Assembly (NCBI GenBank): GCA_030268105.1 | Contig: BSDZ01000078.1 | Location: forward strand, 3,399,001-3,463,000 | Length of the DNA stretch: 64,000 nt | DNA from: Volvox africanus | Lineage: Eukaryota > Chlorophyta > Chlorophyceae > Chlamydomonadales > Volvocaceae | Direction: 5' to 3' | Shown here: in pieces, positions 1 through 11,947 of the stretch | How the letters are laid out: each line of letters begins with the position of its first letter | Numbering within the stretch: the first letter of the stretch is position 1 | Made by a program: the position numbers and the translations under genes | Notes under the pieces: model-generated | Databases searched by the model: none | The model's input: the letters and a program-made list of their open reading frames with translations, nothing else | What the model was told of the DNA's origin: nothing

Positions 1-747
1 GGCCGATAGGTTGGCGAATGTGCTGATTATAACCCGGCCATGCAAAAAGGCACAAGCTCAATCCAGGAGACGAATCTCACCTGATTGCAAAGCTTCATGA
101 CCAGAACCGAACAGGGACTTGCTTGTGCTGGGTTGCGCAAACTCCTGCAATACCAGTGCCCTAAACCATCAGGATCGATGCCCTGGATCCTTGCAATATG
201 AAATGAATATCTCATATTTGTCCCACCAGAACGCTATAAGTCTGCTTCGTGAGTAGGTTGGCGCACGATTGCGCCAAGCGTCGCAGCATGCCCGCTTCAA
301 GGCAGGCCGCTGCGGGCTTCAGCCGCAAGATGAAACCAGAAACGAGTTGAGTTATGTTTTTAACACTAAACTCAAAGTGAGTCGGGCTTCCTACTAGCCC
401 TCCGTAATCTGCTACCTCAATTTACAACGATGAGGCGTGCCTGGAATGCAGACACTTGGTTAAGTACCCAAGGTACGTTTTGGAGACGATGTCGCAATCG
501 TCGGTCGGTTAGTGTTCGGCCGACTCGTACAAACGACATCGAAGCTGATTGTCAAACCTTCAGACGTAAGCTGGCAAATCCTTACTGCTGCATCCTGAAG
601 CTTTAATGGATTTCCAATCATAACTATTAGTATTTGTGCAAAGTTTGCAAAAATTCGACTACATGAGAAATTTATTGATACCAAGCTGACGTTGCGTGTA
701 AGCTCTGGTTGAAATTGTCGCAAGTGTGACGATTTCCAGGACATAAA
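1..747. other. Intergenic / 5' flank of the DNAJC17-like gene
   Basis: No reading frame here shows family similarity or splice-consistent coding. Open frames on either strand are short and composition-driven. The stretch probably holds the promoter and 5' UTR of the gene that starts at 748, but I see no convincing TATA box or other defined element. Confidence 0.5.
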
Positions 748-3700
748 ATGGATGACACAAAAAAGAATGCTTACTCTATCCTGGAGCTGGAGCCCAGCCC
801 GGATGTGGACGATAACGCAATAAAAAAGGTATGAAGGTCTCCGTGAAGGCAGCTCTGCGTGGGTCTGCCTCAGGCACGCGGGTGCGAGGAATTGTGGGCC
901 TGCAGGCGCAGGGCATGATCCGGTCCTCGTCCCCTACCGACATATAAAGAGTCCCTCACCTACCGTTCCCGCCCACCTCGCCATTGCTGTTGATTCGCCC
1001 CCGAACCCCGTTCGTCAGGCTTATCGCCGGCTCGCCATCCTTAAGCACCCAGACAAAAACCGTGATAACCCTAAGGCTGGTAAGGTACAGCCGACTATTG
1101 CTGAAGTATCTTAGGCCGCAAGGATGGATCAATGCTTCATGTCCTGTAACCTTGAACCGAGCTTGAGGGCTGTAACGCGTGCCCTGTCTCAAACCTACGA
1201 TAGTTATTGTGTTCAGGACGAAATGAGAGGACCATAACCCGTATCCTCCTGCTCACTGTTTATGGAGGCATGTGGAATTTGCATGTCCCTGACACTACCT
1301 GGTGACCCTGCCGTCGCTGCCCTGCCCGCCAAATAGCTGAGGAGTTCGCGGAGTTGGAACAGGCGTACCGCTTGCTCCTTGACAAGGACGCCAGGGGAGC
1401 GTTGGATGACTTGCTCAGGTGGGGGAGCGACCCATGGGCTGTCGGTATGGCATCCTCATGGATCGTTAGCGTTAGCACGCCGTTACTAAAGGGCTATGTT
1501 GGGTGGGAGGTGCGCTTCTGTATGTCCCCAATCTCCCGGGTTCTGTGATGCTCTGCTGTAATATGCAGACCTTCTCCTCTCGGATGTCTGTTAATCCCCG
1601 TGTAAGGCTATGGGTGAAACCGCGGCCCCATGTCCAGCGCAATGCTGATGATTCAGGAAGTGCCGTTGAAGGCCGTCCCGGGTAGAGCCTGCCTCGTATT
1701 TTGATTTCACAGGTTCTCCCTGGGGCTGAGGGAGAACCTGAAAGGCGTGTGCCTCTGTCTGGCTGCAGTCACAAAAGCTACGTAGGGCTGGCGGGGGCTC
1801 AGGTCAAGAATGTTGCGAAAAGTGTCATGCATCATTTAACTTACAATCAGCATTTGATGCGAGTTTGAGCAGGACGCCGTCGTGCAACACCGTGTCGGTC
1901 CCAGCAGGGGATGCTGCAGCTCAGCGCTATGCCCCGTATGGACTATGCCAGTCGACACCTGCTGTAGCCATACCGGCGCTCACTCATACTGCCGCCACGC
2001 AGGGCTCAGGCGCAGCGGGCGGCTCGGGAGTCCCAGGTCGGCGAAAAGCGGCGCAAGCTGAAAGAAGAGCTGGAGAAGCGTGAGCGGCAGGTGGGGGCAC
2101 GGATACATAGTTTGCTTAGGCGGGGCGGTTATGTGGGAACAGCAGCCGTGTGAGGGCTAAGCGTAGTGACGCGGACCCAAGAGATATTCATTAGGTGCGC
2201 AACAAATCCTGAAATTTAGTAGATGTGATGGGTCGTGGTTATCAGGTAAATTGGAGGCAGCAGCAGTGACTGGTGATCTTGCAGTTAGCTCAAACGGATG
2301 GCTTAAGGGCTGCAAAAGTGGTCCCCGGCATGCACACTTTCTGCGTCATAATTTGTTGATTGGTAACAATCGGTTTCGAGCATTAAGCGCTGATCGCGCG
2401 TCATCCTTCTTGCGTTGTGTTACCCCGTTTTGCTGAATGGATCCTTGCGAATTACGCACCCGGTGTCTCCCGGGGTGTGACGCCGGCTCCTGCTTGCCCC
2501 GGCACGACCCCGCAGTCAGCCAGTGAGCGCAGCGAGGAGGAGATGGCGCGGCAGCGGCTCAAGGTCAGTGCCGTAATGCAGAAGGGCGAATGCAGGAGCA
2601 TCAAATGGCCATCTTGCCACGGGATGCAGCAACGCGCGTAGTGCACATTTTGGATGATGAAGTGCGGCACTGGCCGGCTTAAGTTCTCCGGCTTATGCCC
2701 CGCGGGTGTTAGCTACAACCATGCTCGTCCCAAGGTATCGAAATGCCGGACAGACTATAAAGGCTCATTCAACGTGCTATAATGGATAGGTCGAGCTTGA
2801 GCGGCTGCGTCGAAAGGCGGAAGAGGAGGAGCGGCGGCAGCGCCAACAAGCTGCGGAGCTGTCGGCGGCCATAGTGGTGCAGCGAGCAGCGGCGGTGGCG
2901 GCAGCTGGCGCTGCCGGCGGAGGCGGCGCAAGTGCGGCGTACAGCGACGGCGATGGTGCTGGCGCCCCGGCGGAGGCGGTGCAAGCGCAGCTCTGTCGTA
3001 CATTGAAGGTAGAGGCAGTGGCGGCCTTGTGCCATGTCCTTGGCCTTCTTCCACCAGCTGCACGTCAGGCGGAACGCATCATTTCACATCAGCTTCGCAT
3101 TAAAGCGATTGGTGACATATTGCACTGTGGTTCGCAGGTGACGTGGGACCCCACATGTCGGGAGTACAGCACTCAGGAGCTTCGGGCCATCTTCGGCGGC
3201 TTCGGAGCCCCCGTACAGGATGTGGTGCTTCGAGATCGTAAGAAGAAACGTAAGGTAACGGCGCTGATCGTCATGGCGACGGAGGCGGCCGCAGTAGCGG
3301 CGGCAAGCAGCGTTTGCGGGGACCCCTCTGAGCCCCTTCTGGTTGTGCCACTTGTTGGATATCTGGCGGCAGAAGGGGCCCAGCGGCGCGACGGAGGTGA
3401 TGAAGGGCCCCGGGTGGCGGCTGGTGCGTCTGAAGACGGTGACAGTGACGGGCCGAAGGCGCACCACCAGCAGTCGCCTGATGACGGTCTGCTGCCGCGG
3501 GATGGCGGCATGGGTAGTGCAGCGGGAGCGGGACCAGGTCCTCAGTCGCTGCTGCAGCGGCCGGCGCGGCTGCCTGACCCACCCGCCGGAACCTCTGCCC
3601 GGCCCTTATTTCCCGCGGCAGGGAGAGGGGCAGCAGGCGGTGGCAACACAGCGGGGTTTCCCGCCCCTAGAGGAGGGGGACTCTTTCCGTCCGCGGCGGC

Positions 3701-3941
3701 AGCAGCAGCAGCTGGTAGACCAGCTATGAGCTTTCCTTCGGGCCCAGGGCGTGGGGACGGTGGTCCAGCGTTTAGCTGGCGAGCATCGACACCAGGAGGA
3801 ATGGGGCCGAGTGGTGGGGGTGGAGGTGGAACCGCATCTGGGCGCGGCAGCACCTTTGAGGATGAAGTGCTGGAGAAGATGCGTCGGGCGGCGGCAGCGC
3901 GACAGGCGGCGGCGACTGCTGCGAAGGAAGCAGTTGGGTGA
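748..3941 (+). CDS. DNAJC17-like protein: J domain plus RRM
   Basis: Seven exons joined by phase: 748-828, 1019-1079, 1337-1418, 2003-2090, 2516-2563, 2790-3008 and 3138-3941, giving 460 residues. Residues 8-75 form a J domain with AYRRLAILKHPDKNRDNP; the HPD that stimulates Hsp70 is at 37-39. A charged, Arg/Glu/Lys-rich helix follows (EKRRKLKEELEKRERQ), then an Ala-rich linker and an RRM starting near TLKVTWD, with QELRAIFGGFG and a beta strand TALIVMAT. The C terminus EVLEKMRRAAAARQ matches the terminal helix of DNAJC17. Order and motifs fit DNAJC17, a nuclear J protein linked to the spliceosome. The start is the first ATG before the J domain. The linker after the RRM (about 3310-3830) is longer and richer in Gly/Ala/Pro than in animal homologues. 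Family call firm; boundaries of the Ala-rich exon 6 less so. Confidence 0.9.
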
Positions 3942-4711
3942 TGGTGTTGTCGTCTAACACGCCATGCAGGGGGGTGCATCTCAGTGGGGTGCTGCCGCAG
4001 AGCGGCAGAGCATTCTAGCATTGATGTAGTGGAAACGTTTGCCAACGTCCCCCTAATAGGGGCTTTCCTGACGCTCCACTGAGAACTGGGTTAATGTAAC
4101 GGGCAATGTTTGAACATTGAGATGCGTATAGTTCGCGTATTTGTGTCTGTAAGCATCGTTAAACCTCAGCCTCAAGGGGCTCCTTTCGGACGCGCCGGTA
4201 TTCGTTATGTCCAGGGGTGTCCCTGGTCCTGCCTTACCTCTAAAAGACCCCTTTGCCTACCTCTGCTCACTCGGGGATCTCTTAAACGGACCGGTACCAC
4301 ACCACTGTACATGCAGCTCATCAAAGTAAGGGCGTCCTGGTTCATCGTGAGTGTTTGCCCCCAGGCCGGGCCTGGGCCTGGCTATACCTGCCATGGCCTG
4401 CTCGCTTCATCCCGGCAACATATCCGTAAATTAAAGAATGCATGACGCAAAGCTCCGGAGCCAAACTCGCGCGAGGAAGCTGGTATCATGAAAATGCAAA
4501 CTTTAGATCCGCCAACGTATTGTTCCGTTGGCCAACCAGTTCGGATCCGATTCAACCGTTCGGCAGGAGACATGTGAAATCCTCCACACTTCGGAAGCTG
4601 GCATTGAGAGAAGAAGCCCTTGGACACCAAAATGCATTTGTTTATAAGGAGAGTCCATCCCTTTGTTTGCAGTCGCATTTATATACGCAGCTGTGCGTCA
4701 GCGTAGTTCCC
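3942..4711. other. 3' UTR of DNAJC17-like gene and upstream region of POLH
   Basis: Apart from the TGTAA at 4095, nothing coding is supported. The open frame that enters POLH exon 1 has no similarity upstream of the Met at 4712. Confidence 0.5.
4095..4099 (+). terminator. Probable polyadenylation signal TGTAA
   Basis: TGTAA, the usual poly(A) signal of chlamydomonadalean nuclear genes, lies about 155 bases after the DNAJC17-like stop codon and before the next gene. A five-base match is weak on its own; position and strand make it plausible. Confidence 0.5.
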
Positions 4712-7700
4712 ATGCTGCTGGAAAGGAGGCCACGCGTCATTATACACGTAGATCTCGATGCCTTTTATTGTAGGATATCTGTTTATCATGATGCCGTATT
4801 CCAGTTCCCATTGGATTGTCGGAGTCAGTTGGTACCACGTTGCACGGAATTTTGCCCACAGGCCAGGTCGAGCAAAAGCGTCATGACATTCCTCGCGAGG
4901 TGCCCTGCGCTGTGCAGCAATGGTAAGCTAGTCTTTGTTCCTGCAGGACGCGCCGGTACCTACTTGTATTGGTATTGCAAAGGTATTGCTTAGCACTTTG
5001 CTTGTCGACTACCACAGGGATGGCCTCATTGCAGTGAATTACGCAGCGCGTGCTGCGGGTGTGACGCGGCACATGCGCGTCGCGGAGGCCAAGAAGGTCT
5101 GTCCGCAGCTTCGCACCATCCACGTGGAAACAATCGGTGAGGCTCCATCGGCCAGCCATGTCTCCTAGTCCCAGCCCGCGAGGACGACGTCCATGCAGGC
5201 GGTTGTTTGCCTTATCAGCATAATCCAGAAGACTTGGCCGCCTCCAAACCCGGCTCCACGAGGTGCTCGGGGACGGCCTTAATCCATGCAGGATTTCCGC
5301 ACGCCAGCAGCCACCGACTACTACTGCTGGTTGTGTTTTTAACACTGCGCATATTGAATGGCTTTATTGATTATAAAACTGAGACCTCTGGCAACTGCGC
5401 ATCGCACGTGCGCGGCCTCTCCCTTTTCCGCGGCACTCTGGCTCCCGTTATCGAGCCAATTCGTCCTGTGAGCCCCGCGAACATTGCTTCTCTTCAGAAG
5501 GGACGGGCCGGTGATCGGGCTTGTGTGGGCTCGGGAAGCCGGCCAGAGGCCAGTCAGCCAACATGTCTGACACGATACACACAGACGCGTGTCACGTCGC
5601 ATAGGACATCGCAAAGCATACGGATGGATATCAATACCAGCTTCTGTCGTATTTCGTCCGCGGCATAGGGCATCCTTCTGTGGGCAGTTCCCGCAACAAG
5701 AACGCTCAATGGCGGTGATGTTGATGCGGCTGTACGTCTAGCGGTAGAGTTTGGAAGGGGAGGGGTCTGGTGACCCGTGGGTCTGCTGCTGGGGTAGGCA
5801 GATCGCGCCGTCTTGCTCTCCTCTCGATGGGAAAGGAGTCGGTTTAGCCTTCGCGCGCGCGGTTGGCTATGTGGCACACGCAGGAGACGGCGATAATCTG
5901 TCACCAGGGCGCACCCAGCAGGGCGGTGGGCGGTGGGCCGGAGGGGGCGCGGCGCGGCGCAATGAAGCCAAAGCGAGCTTACAACCGTATCGGCAGGTGC
6001 TGGTTGGAAGTGATTGCTTTGAGGATCCATTCTTGCCTGGGTCCATGATCCCTCCCCCAATTTCCATAAGCAACGAACGATTTACAAACTGTCCTCAACC
6101 AAGCCCAACATCATGTTTTAGATGCTTAGGTATGGTGGAAACGATGCGCTGTGGAGTTGGGCGCGTGAGGATTGAGTTGCTTCCTGCCGTGCCGTAACAA
6201 TGTTGTACTGTTTTCAGGCCTCCGGCGAGATTATGAGGTTGCTGAGCGGCCTGGTGGGTCCGGGCTGTCTGCTGGAGAAGGCCTCTGTCGATGAGGCATA
6301 CCTGGACGTAACGCCCATGGTGGTGGGTGCGGGCGGATAGGGGGCGGGGGTTTCAGAGGCGCAAGAGCGCGGGTTGGGTCACCCCGAGCCGCGTCTAGAG
6401 GCGCGACAGTGACAATGAAGATCAATGAAGATTGGCGGGCGGATAGCAGCAGCGGAGGCGGGGTGGGGGCTTTCGCGCTCCACCGCGTTCACACAAATCC
6501 CCCCCTAGACGCTGTTGATTGCGGTCATGTCCCGATGAACCCGAAATAAACTATAAATCACAAAACTCTCCAAACAACACACAAAGTTAAACCATAATCC
6601 CCTCATCAGTGTATCTCTGTGCTATCTATTGGGGCGCCTGGTCCACTTTAGTTGACGTGGACCTACCGACTGGCCGGCGGCTGCCCATGGGACTGCCCGC
6701 AGGAGGAGGAGCTGCGGCGGCTGGGACCCGGGGCCGCGGTGGAGGCAGGTCCGGGACGGCTCGGGCAACAGGATGTCGGGGGGCTCTTCGCTGCGGAGCA
6801 CCCGGAAGCCTGGGGTTACCTGCCAGCGCTGGAGCACGATAATGATGAGGATGATGGCGTCGGTGGCGGCGATACTGATGACGGCGTTGCTGGATGTGGC
6901 GGTAGTGGCTGCGATGGCATGACTGGTGCCGCGAAGGGGGACCGCGGCGGCAGCGCTGGTGCTGGTGCTGGTGCTGGCGGTGGCGGGGTAGGCGGCTCGT
7001 TGTCGGCGGAGCTGCTCGCTGAAGCTCGGAGGGTGTGTGAAACGAGCGTGGTGGTGGGAGGTCCGCTGGACTTGCTCAACGATACGGACAGGCGATTGCT
7101 GGCTGGTGAGTGGCGGCTTGGGAGTGGTGCTGGCGCTTGGGTAACGGAGGTAACGACGTATTTGTGCAATGTGGGGAGGTTGGAAGGGAGGAAGTTGCAA
7201 TGGAAGGGATAATATTAATTGCTGGTTGCGTGGGGCCACTAGTGGGGGCGTTGATCTCTTTTAAGGTGCCGTTGTTGTGCTTATGTCCGGCGAATAGGGC
7301 TGTGCCGTTTGCCGCGTTCCCGGTCCCGGCCGGTCGCGCCCTCCACCCAAACCGCCTGCCTTACTACCTGACCTGCCTGACCTGCCTGACCTGCCTGGGC
7401 TGCCTGACCTGCCTGACCTGCCTGACCTGCCTGACCTGCCTGGGCTGCCGATTTTCCCCAGGTGCCATCATAGCGCTCCGGATGCGGCAAGCGGTTCGCT
7501 CAGAGCTGGACTTCACCTCCTCCGCTGGTGCGCGCCTCCACTATGTGTCTTCTGACAAGCCTCGATAGGGTCAAGGACGGTACCCATGCGCAGCAAGAAC
7601 ACATGCCTTGTATATTTGCGCGTGGATCACGGGTGAGACTTGCAGAAGGTGCCGCTACGTTGCAGCGGTTACTGTACGGCTTACGAAATCTACGGGTCCC

Positions 7701-10700
7701 ATTCCATTGGCGTCTTAGGAATGCACGTCCCGAACCCGCGGGGGCTGTGGGCGGTCTTTGCCCCCTGTGTCTGGAGACCTTCCTTAAAAGAACCCCTTCT
7801 TCCTCTTCCTCTTCCTCTTCCTCTTCCTCTTCCTCTTCCTCTTCCTCTTCCTCTTCCTCTTCCTCTTCCTCTTCCTCTTCCTCTTCCTCTTCCTCTTCCT
7901 CTTCCTCTTCCTCTTCCTCTTCCTCTTCCTCTTCCTCTTCCTCTTCCTCTTCCTCTTCCTCTTCCTCTTCCTCTTCCTCTTCCTCTTCCTCTACTGCCGT
8001 TACCGCTGCCGCTGCTGCTGCCGCTGCTCCGATTCTCGCGGACGGGCTTGTTGGCGCCTGGTGCTCCAGGGGTGGCTACCAACAAGTTGCTGGCCAAAGT
8101 GGGCTCCGCACGGAATAAACCCGACAAACAGACGATAATGTTGCCGCGGGGGGTGGCGGACCTGTTGCGGGTGAGCAGCCGCGGCAGAAAGGGAACTGGA
8201 GCACGGAGACGTAGAGCAGGAACGTTAGGAACCTGGTCATCAGCTCCCGTTAGGGACCTGACCGTCATTCGTTCGGCGGCTGGCTTCGTGACCTGATTTC
8301 AGCGGGGGGTGTGCGGGTCCCGCAGCGCTCTTCGGTACGTGTGGCGTCAATGGGTTTTACCGTATTACCTCTGTTCTCCAACCATCAGCATCACCGCCAT
8401 CATTTCGCATAAGTCAAAAGAGGTCCACTCCCCCGGCTCGCTCCTTGCAATATGCCTCTCTGTCTGCCGCCCTTGCCGTTCTTCCATCCGTTCCCGCCGC
8501 CATCACCTCTATGCCATCCCGTCAGGATATGCCACTAAGCAAGTTGCGCGGTCTGGGCGGCAAGCTGGGGGCATCCCTGGAGCAGCATTTTGGCGCAACT
8601 AACGCAGGGCAGGTGCAGCAGCTGCCCCTGGAGCAGTTGCAGCGGGTCCTGGGGGAGCGGACCGGGTGAGGAATATGCGTCGAGGCGGTATTGCTGTAGT
8701 GGTGATGCTATCTGTTAGGATAGCCGTCCAGCATGCGGGGAGACACGCGGGCTGGGGCTGGCGCTCACTGACCAATCCTGATCGGAGTGCCGACACGGGT
8801 CGGTGCGGATGTTTTGAAGGAAGAGTCCCAGGGGTTTGTCCACGATGCTGACGCCCTTCGGCGGGCGTCCGGGCACAGGAGGAGAGGAGAGGATGTGTTT
8901 CATGACAGCTGACCATCCAGCATGTTTGCATATCTGTGTCCTTGTTCGCATATACGTGCATCCAGGAATTGTGGGTTGTGATTGGGTCGCGGAATCGAAC
9001 TTCGTCATGTTGCGTCGGTCAGGAATGTTGTTGTTCTGTAGCACGGGGTCCAGGGGGAGCATTACGGACTTCGTTCATTAGAGGCGTGAGGACGCTGAGA
9101 AGCGACACCTCCACAGGTGGTACACACATACACATACACACACGCACATGTTTTGTTGAAGTCAGACGGCGCTTCTACCGTGCTGGTGACTGCGCAGGCT
9201 GTGGGTATCGCAAGTCGTCCGGGGTCAGTGCTCCGAACCTGTCACACCCAAGGTATGGGTCCACCAAACGAGAGAGATGTAGCGGATTGCTCACGAGGGC
9301 TATACATGAGGGTCGAGGACCGCGTCTTGTCGGGGACGGCATCAAAGCCACTTCCGTATATATCTGTCCGAGATGGTGAAGAAGGAGCCACGTGGATGTC
9401 TGTAATCCAACTCCCAAGATCTCGAATCGTGCTGCACTACCCCCCATCTTGGGGGTAGATGTGCCACCCTCATGGGCTGCTTGCCTGCTTAGGCGCGTGA
9501 TGCTGCAGACGGGTCACTGCTTTTCCTCTTCCGTCGTCACCCACTCGCCTCACCTGCCTCACCTGCAGGATAAGCCCAAGTCGCTTCTGAGCTGCAAGTC
9601 CTTCGAGTCCACACGTGACTTGGGGGACCTGGGCCGCTGGTTGGCCATCCTGGCGGAGGAGCTGGCGCAGCGCTCCCGGGAGGACGAAGAGGCGCACCGA
9701 CGGAGGGCACGGACGCTGGGTGGGTGCGTGTGTGGATTTTAGGAATTTAGGGGGCCTCTTAAAGGGGGAGGAGAAACCCATATGCCCTTCAGCAGCCTTC
9801 ATTGGCCAGGTGGCTGGCGGGATGGCTTAGGCTTACTTTCACCACTCGCGCTGCCAACACTATTGCCCATAATGTTGCTACCGGTCTCTCTCAGGGTGTT
9901 AAAACCTTCACGTTGCTGTCGTGTTGGGGCGCCCCTCCCCTTGTTTCACATTGTATCCGTGCTCCCCCTCGAGGTTGGAGCGCACCGCTTTTCCTGCTCT
10001 CGGACTCTTCCCCGGTCCCTCCACCGAAACTCCTGTCCCTCCCTTCTGATCCCTTTCGATTATCTCGAATGTCCTCTCGCCCTATTCCCAGTGCTACATT
10101 ACCGAGGCATAGGGCCCAGGGAGCGCAGCGTCCGGTGTCCCATGCCGCAGCACGGCAGGGAGGGGCCCTCGCCGGCCGCCCTAGCCAAGGCCGCCATGGA
10201 AATGCTGAGGTACGTACCCGATGCCATATGGACATCTCATACATACTCAGCGTTGTTGTGGCGTCCGGTGGTATGGACCGCTTGAAGCTTCAGGGTCTAA
10301 ACGCGTCCCAACTCAGCGTCGGTTGCATATCGCTGGCAATCCAGAACGTATTAAGCGGTGGGGCCTTGTGCGGCTTCGTTTGTATGATCCACAGTCCAGG
10401 GCTCTACCCCGCCCCAATCTGCCCCACCCCAACCTGGCCTGGCACGGTCCACACCCTCGCCTTGCTCTCCGTCCAGGCGCCAGCCCGATGCACTTCCTTG
10501 CAGCCGGCTCGCCATTGCGGCCACTGAGTTTGATGACCCGCCGGCGGCCGGCGCCCGGGCCATCACGCGCTTCTTTTCCGCTCAGCCGCAACCGTCATCA
10601 TCGGCACTGCAGCAGCCACTGCCGAAGCGGCCTCCAGAGCAACAAGTACAACAACAACAACAACAGCAGCAGCAGCATCGGGGGCGGGAACACCGAGTCA

Positions 10701-11947
10701 CCCACGAGCATTCCTGGAGCAAAGAGCATTTGCCTCAACTTAAACAGGAGGAACCCAGACAGCAGCAGCAGCAGAATCAGGAGCGGCAGCAGCAGTCACA
10801 TGCTATTGGGTTGTCCGGGTACCGGGTTGGAGGTGAGGACGGGGAGGAGCTGACGACCTGGCATGGGGACGACGACGAGCACACGGACATGTGTGTGGGC
10901 GGCGAGAGTGGGGAAGAGTACAACGAACCATACGATGATGCTGAGATGAGTACCAGTTATGATTTTAATGACCAGGCAGGGATGACTAACTTCCTGAGTG
11001 CTCCTGCATCAGTTCAAGAGCTGGGAGCCCTACCTCCTCAGCAAGTCCTCCAGCAGCTTCAGAACAGGAGAGACGTGTCGACACCTCAGCTAGCCGAGTG
11101 TCAGCCATTCCCACGGCCGTGTAAGAGAGTTCGTCAAGGGGAGACGGGCGCATATGAGCGCGGACCTCTGCCAAGCGGTCGATCTCAACGAACAAGCCAA
11201 CTACCTACGCTGCAGCAGTCGAAGGAGTTCTGGGGCCCCCAGATACCGCTGAGCTGCCGGATGGGTACCGGCGGTGAGCCGACATGCCGCAACAAGGGGT
11301 TTGTCGTGGAGGCGGGTGCGGCTGAGCTTGGGCCTGGCCGCGATGATGCTGACAGGTCTAGTGCACAGGTGGAGGTAAGAGTGGACGTGACAGCCAATGG
11401 CACAGCCGGACACGATGATGCGGAGGCGGCAGGAGCAGCAGGGATAGCTGCAGCTGCAGCTGCTCGGCCGCACGATGTCGGAAGCGCTGAGAATCTTGCA
11501 AGTGCTTCTAACGGAGGTGATCTTGGCACATATCAATGCGAAGCCATGTCCGCGTCCCGCGGGGCGGCAGGCACCTGCCAAGGTGGTGGTCGCCCGACCG
11601 GGGACCGCAATCCGGGGACGGATTTGGGTCCTGATCTCTCTCCGAATTCGGAACCTGGGGCAGCGGATTTGTTGAGCAATGTAGATCTGGATGAGCAGCG
11701 CCGGATCCTGCACGACATAGAGCTGGCGCGACTGCGGTCCTTAGGCAAGTCTTCAGGCTCGGGGAGGGGTGTAGCGTCCGGGCTCTTGGAGGAAGCAGGC
11801 GGTCGGGGAGGGGGGCCGGGGAGGCGGGGAGGCGGTGGTGGGGTAACAGGGAGAGGGCGTGGGCGTGTGTCGGCAACGATGGCGCCGGCGAAGGGGCAGA
11901 TGCGGTTGACGGCCCTTCTGTGGACTCGGTCGCAGAATGGTTCATAA
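4712..11947 (+). CDS. POLH: DNA polymerase eta (Y-family translesion polymerase)
   Basis: Exons read by phase: 4712-4769, 4862-4922, 5018-5136, 5908-5996, 6218-6319, 6652 or 6703-7105, 7462-7527, 8070-8170, 8526-8665, one unresolved exon between 8666 and 9568, 9569-9719, 10092-10209, 10504-11947. The palm has IIHVDLDAFYCQVEQKR (Asp14, Asp16) and SVDEAYLD (Asp134, Glu135), the metal-binding residues. Other eta motifs are AVQQWDGLIAVNYAARAAGV, TNKLLAKVGSARNKPDKQT, KLRGLGGKLG, KPKSLLSCKSFE in the little finger, and VLHYRGIGPRERSVRCPMP. The last exon adds about 480 residues with a Gln run (near 10650), a helix DLDEQRRILHDIELARL and a C-terminal PIP-like QMRLTALL that may bind PCNA. I see no C2H2 UBZ zinc finger. 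It should copy past UV photoproducts in the nucleus. Introns carry simple repeats at 7.4 and 7.8 kb. The missing exon (one base plus whole codons) should encode about 20-30 residues before KPKSLLSCKSFE. Confidence 0.93.
7366..7450. repeat. Short tandem repeat of CCTGACCTG-like units
   Basis: Imperfect repeats of about 5-10 bases (CCTGACCTGCCTG and a CCTGGGCTG variant) in the POLH intron before exon 7. They end just before the polypyrimidine tract and acceptor at 7461. Confidence 0.85.
7797..7992. repeat. Hexanucleotide array (TCCTCT)n in a POLH intron
   Basis: About 32 nearly perfect copies of TCCTCT between POLH exons ending at 7527 and starting at 8070. The array is pyrimidine-only on the coding strand. 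It creates artificial long frames (poly-Ser and Leu-Pro on one strand, Arg-Gly on the other), which are not genes. Confidence 0.95.

Noticed and set aside
4935..5017. Frame DAPVPTCIGIAK as a POLH exon
   Set aside because: Splice phase and family order join exon 2 (ending AVQQ-W) directly to DGLIAVNYAARAAG at 5018, so this piece is intron.
7528..8296. Long poly-Ser, Leu-Pro and Arg-Gly frames on both strands
   Set aside because: They are translations of the TCCTCT hexamer array in a POLH intron; the real POLH exon 8 (8070-8170) overlaps only their ends.
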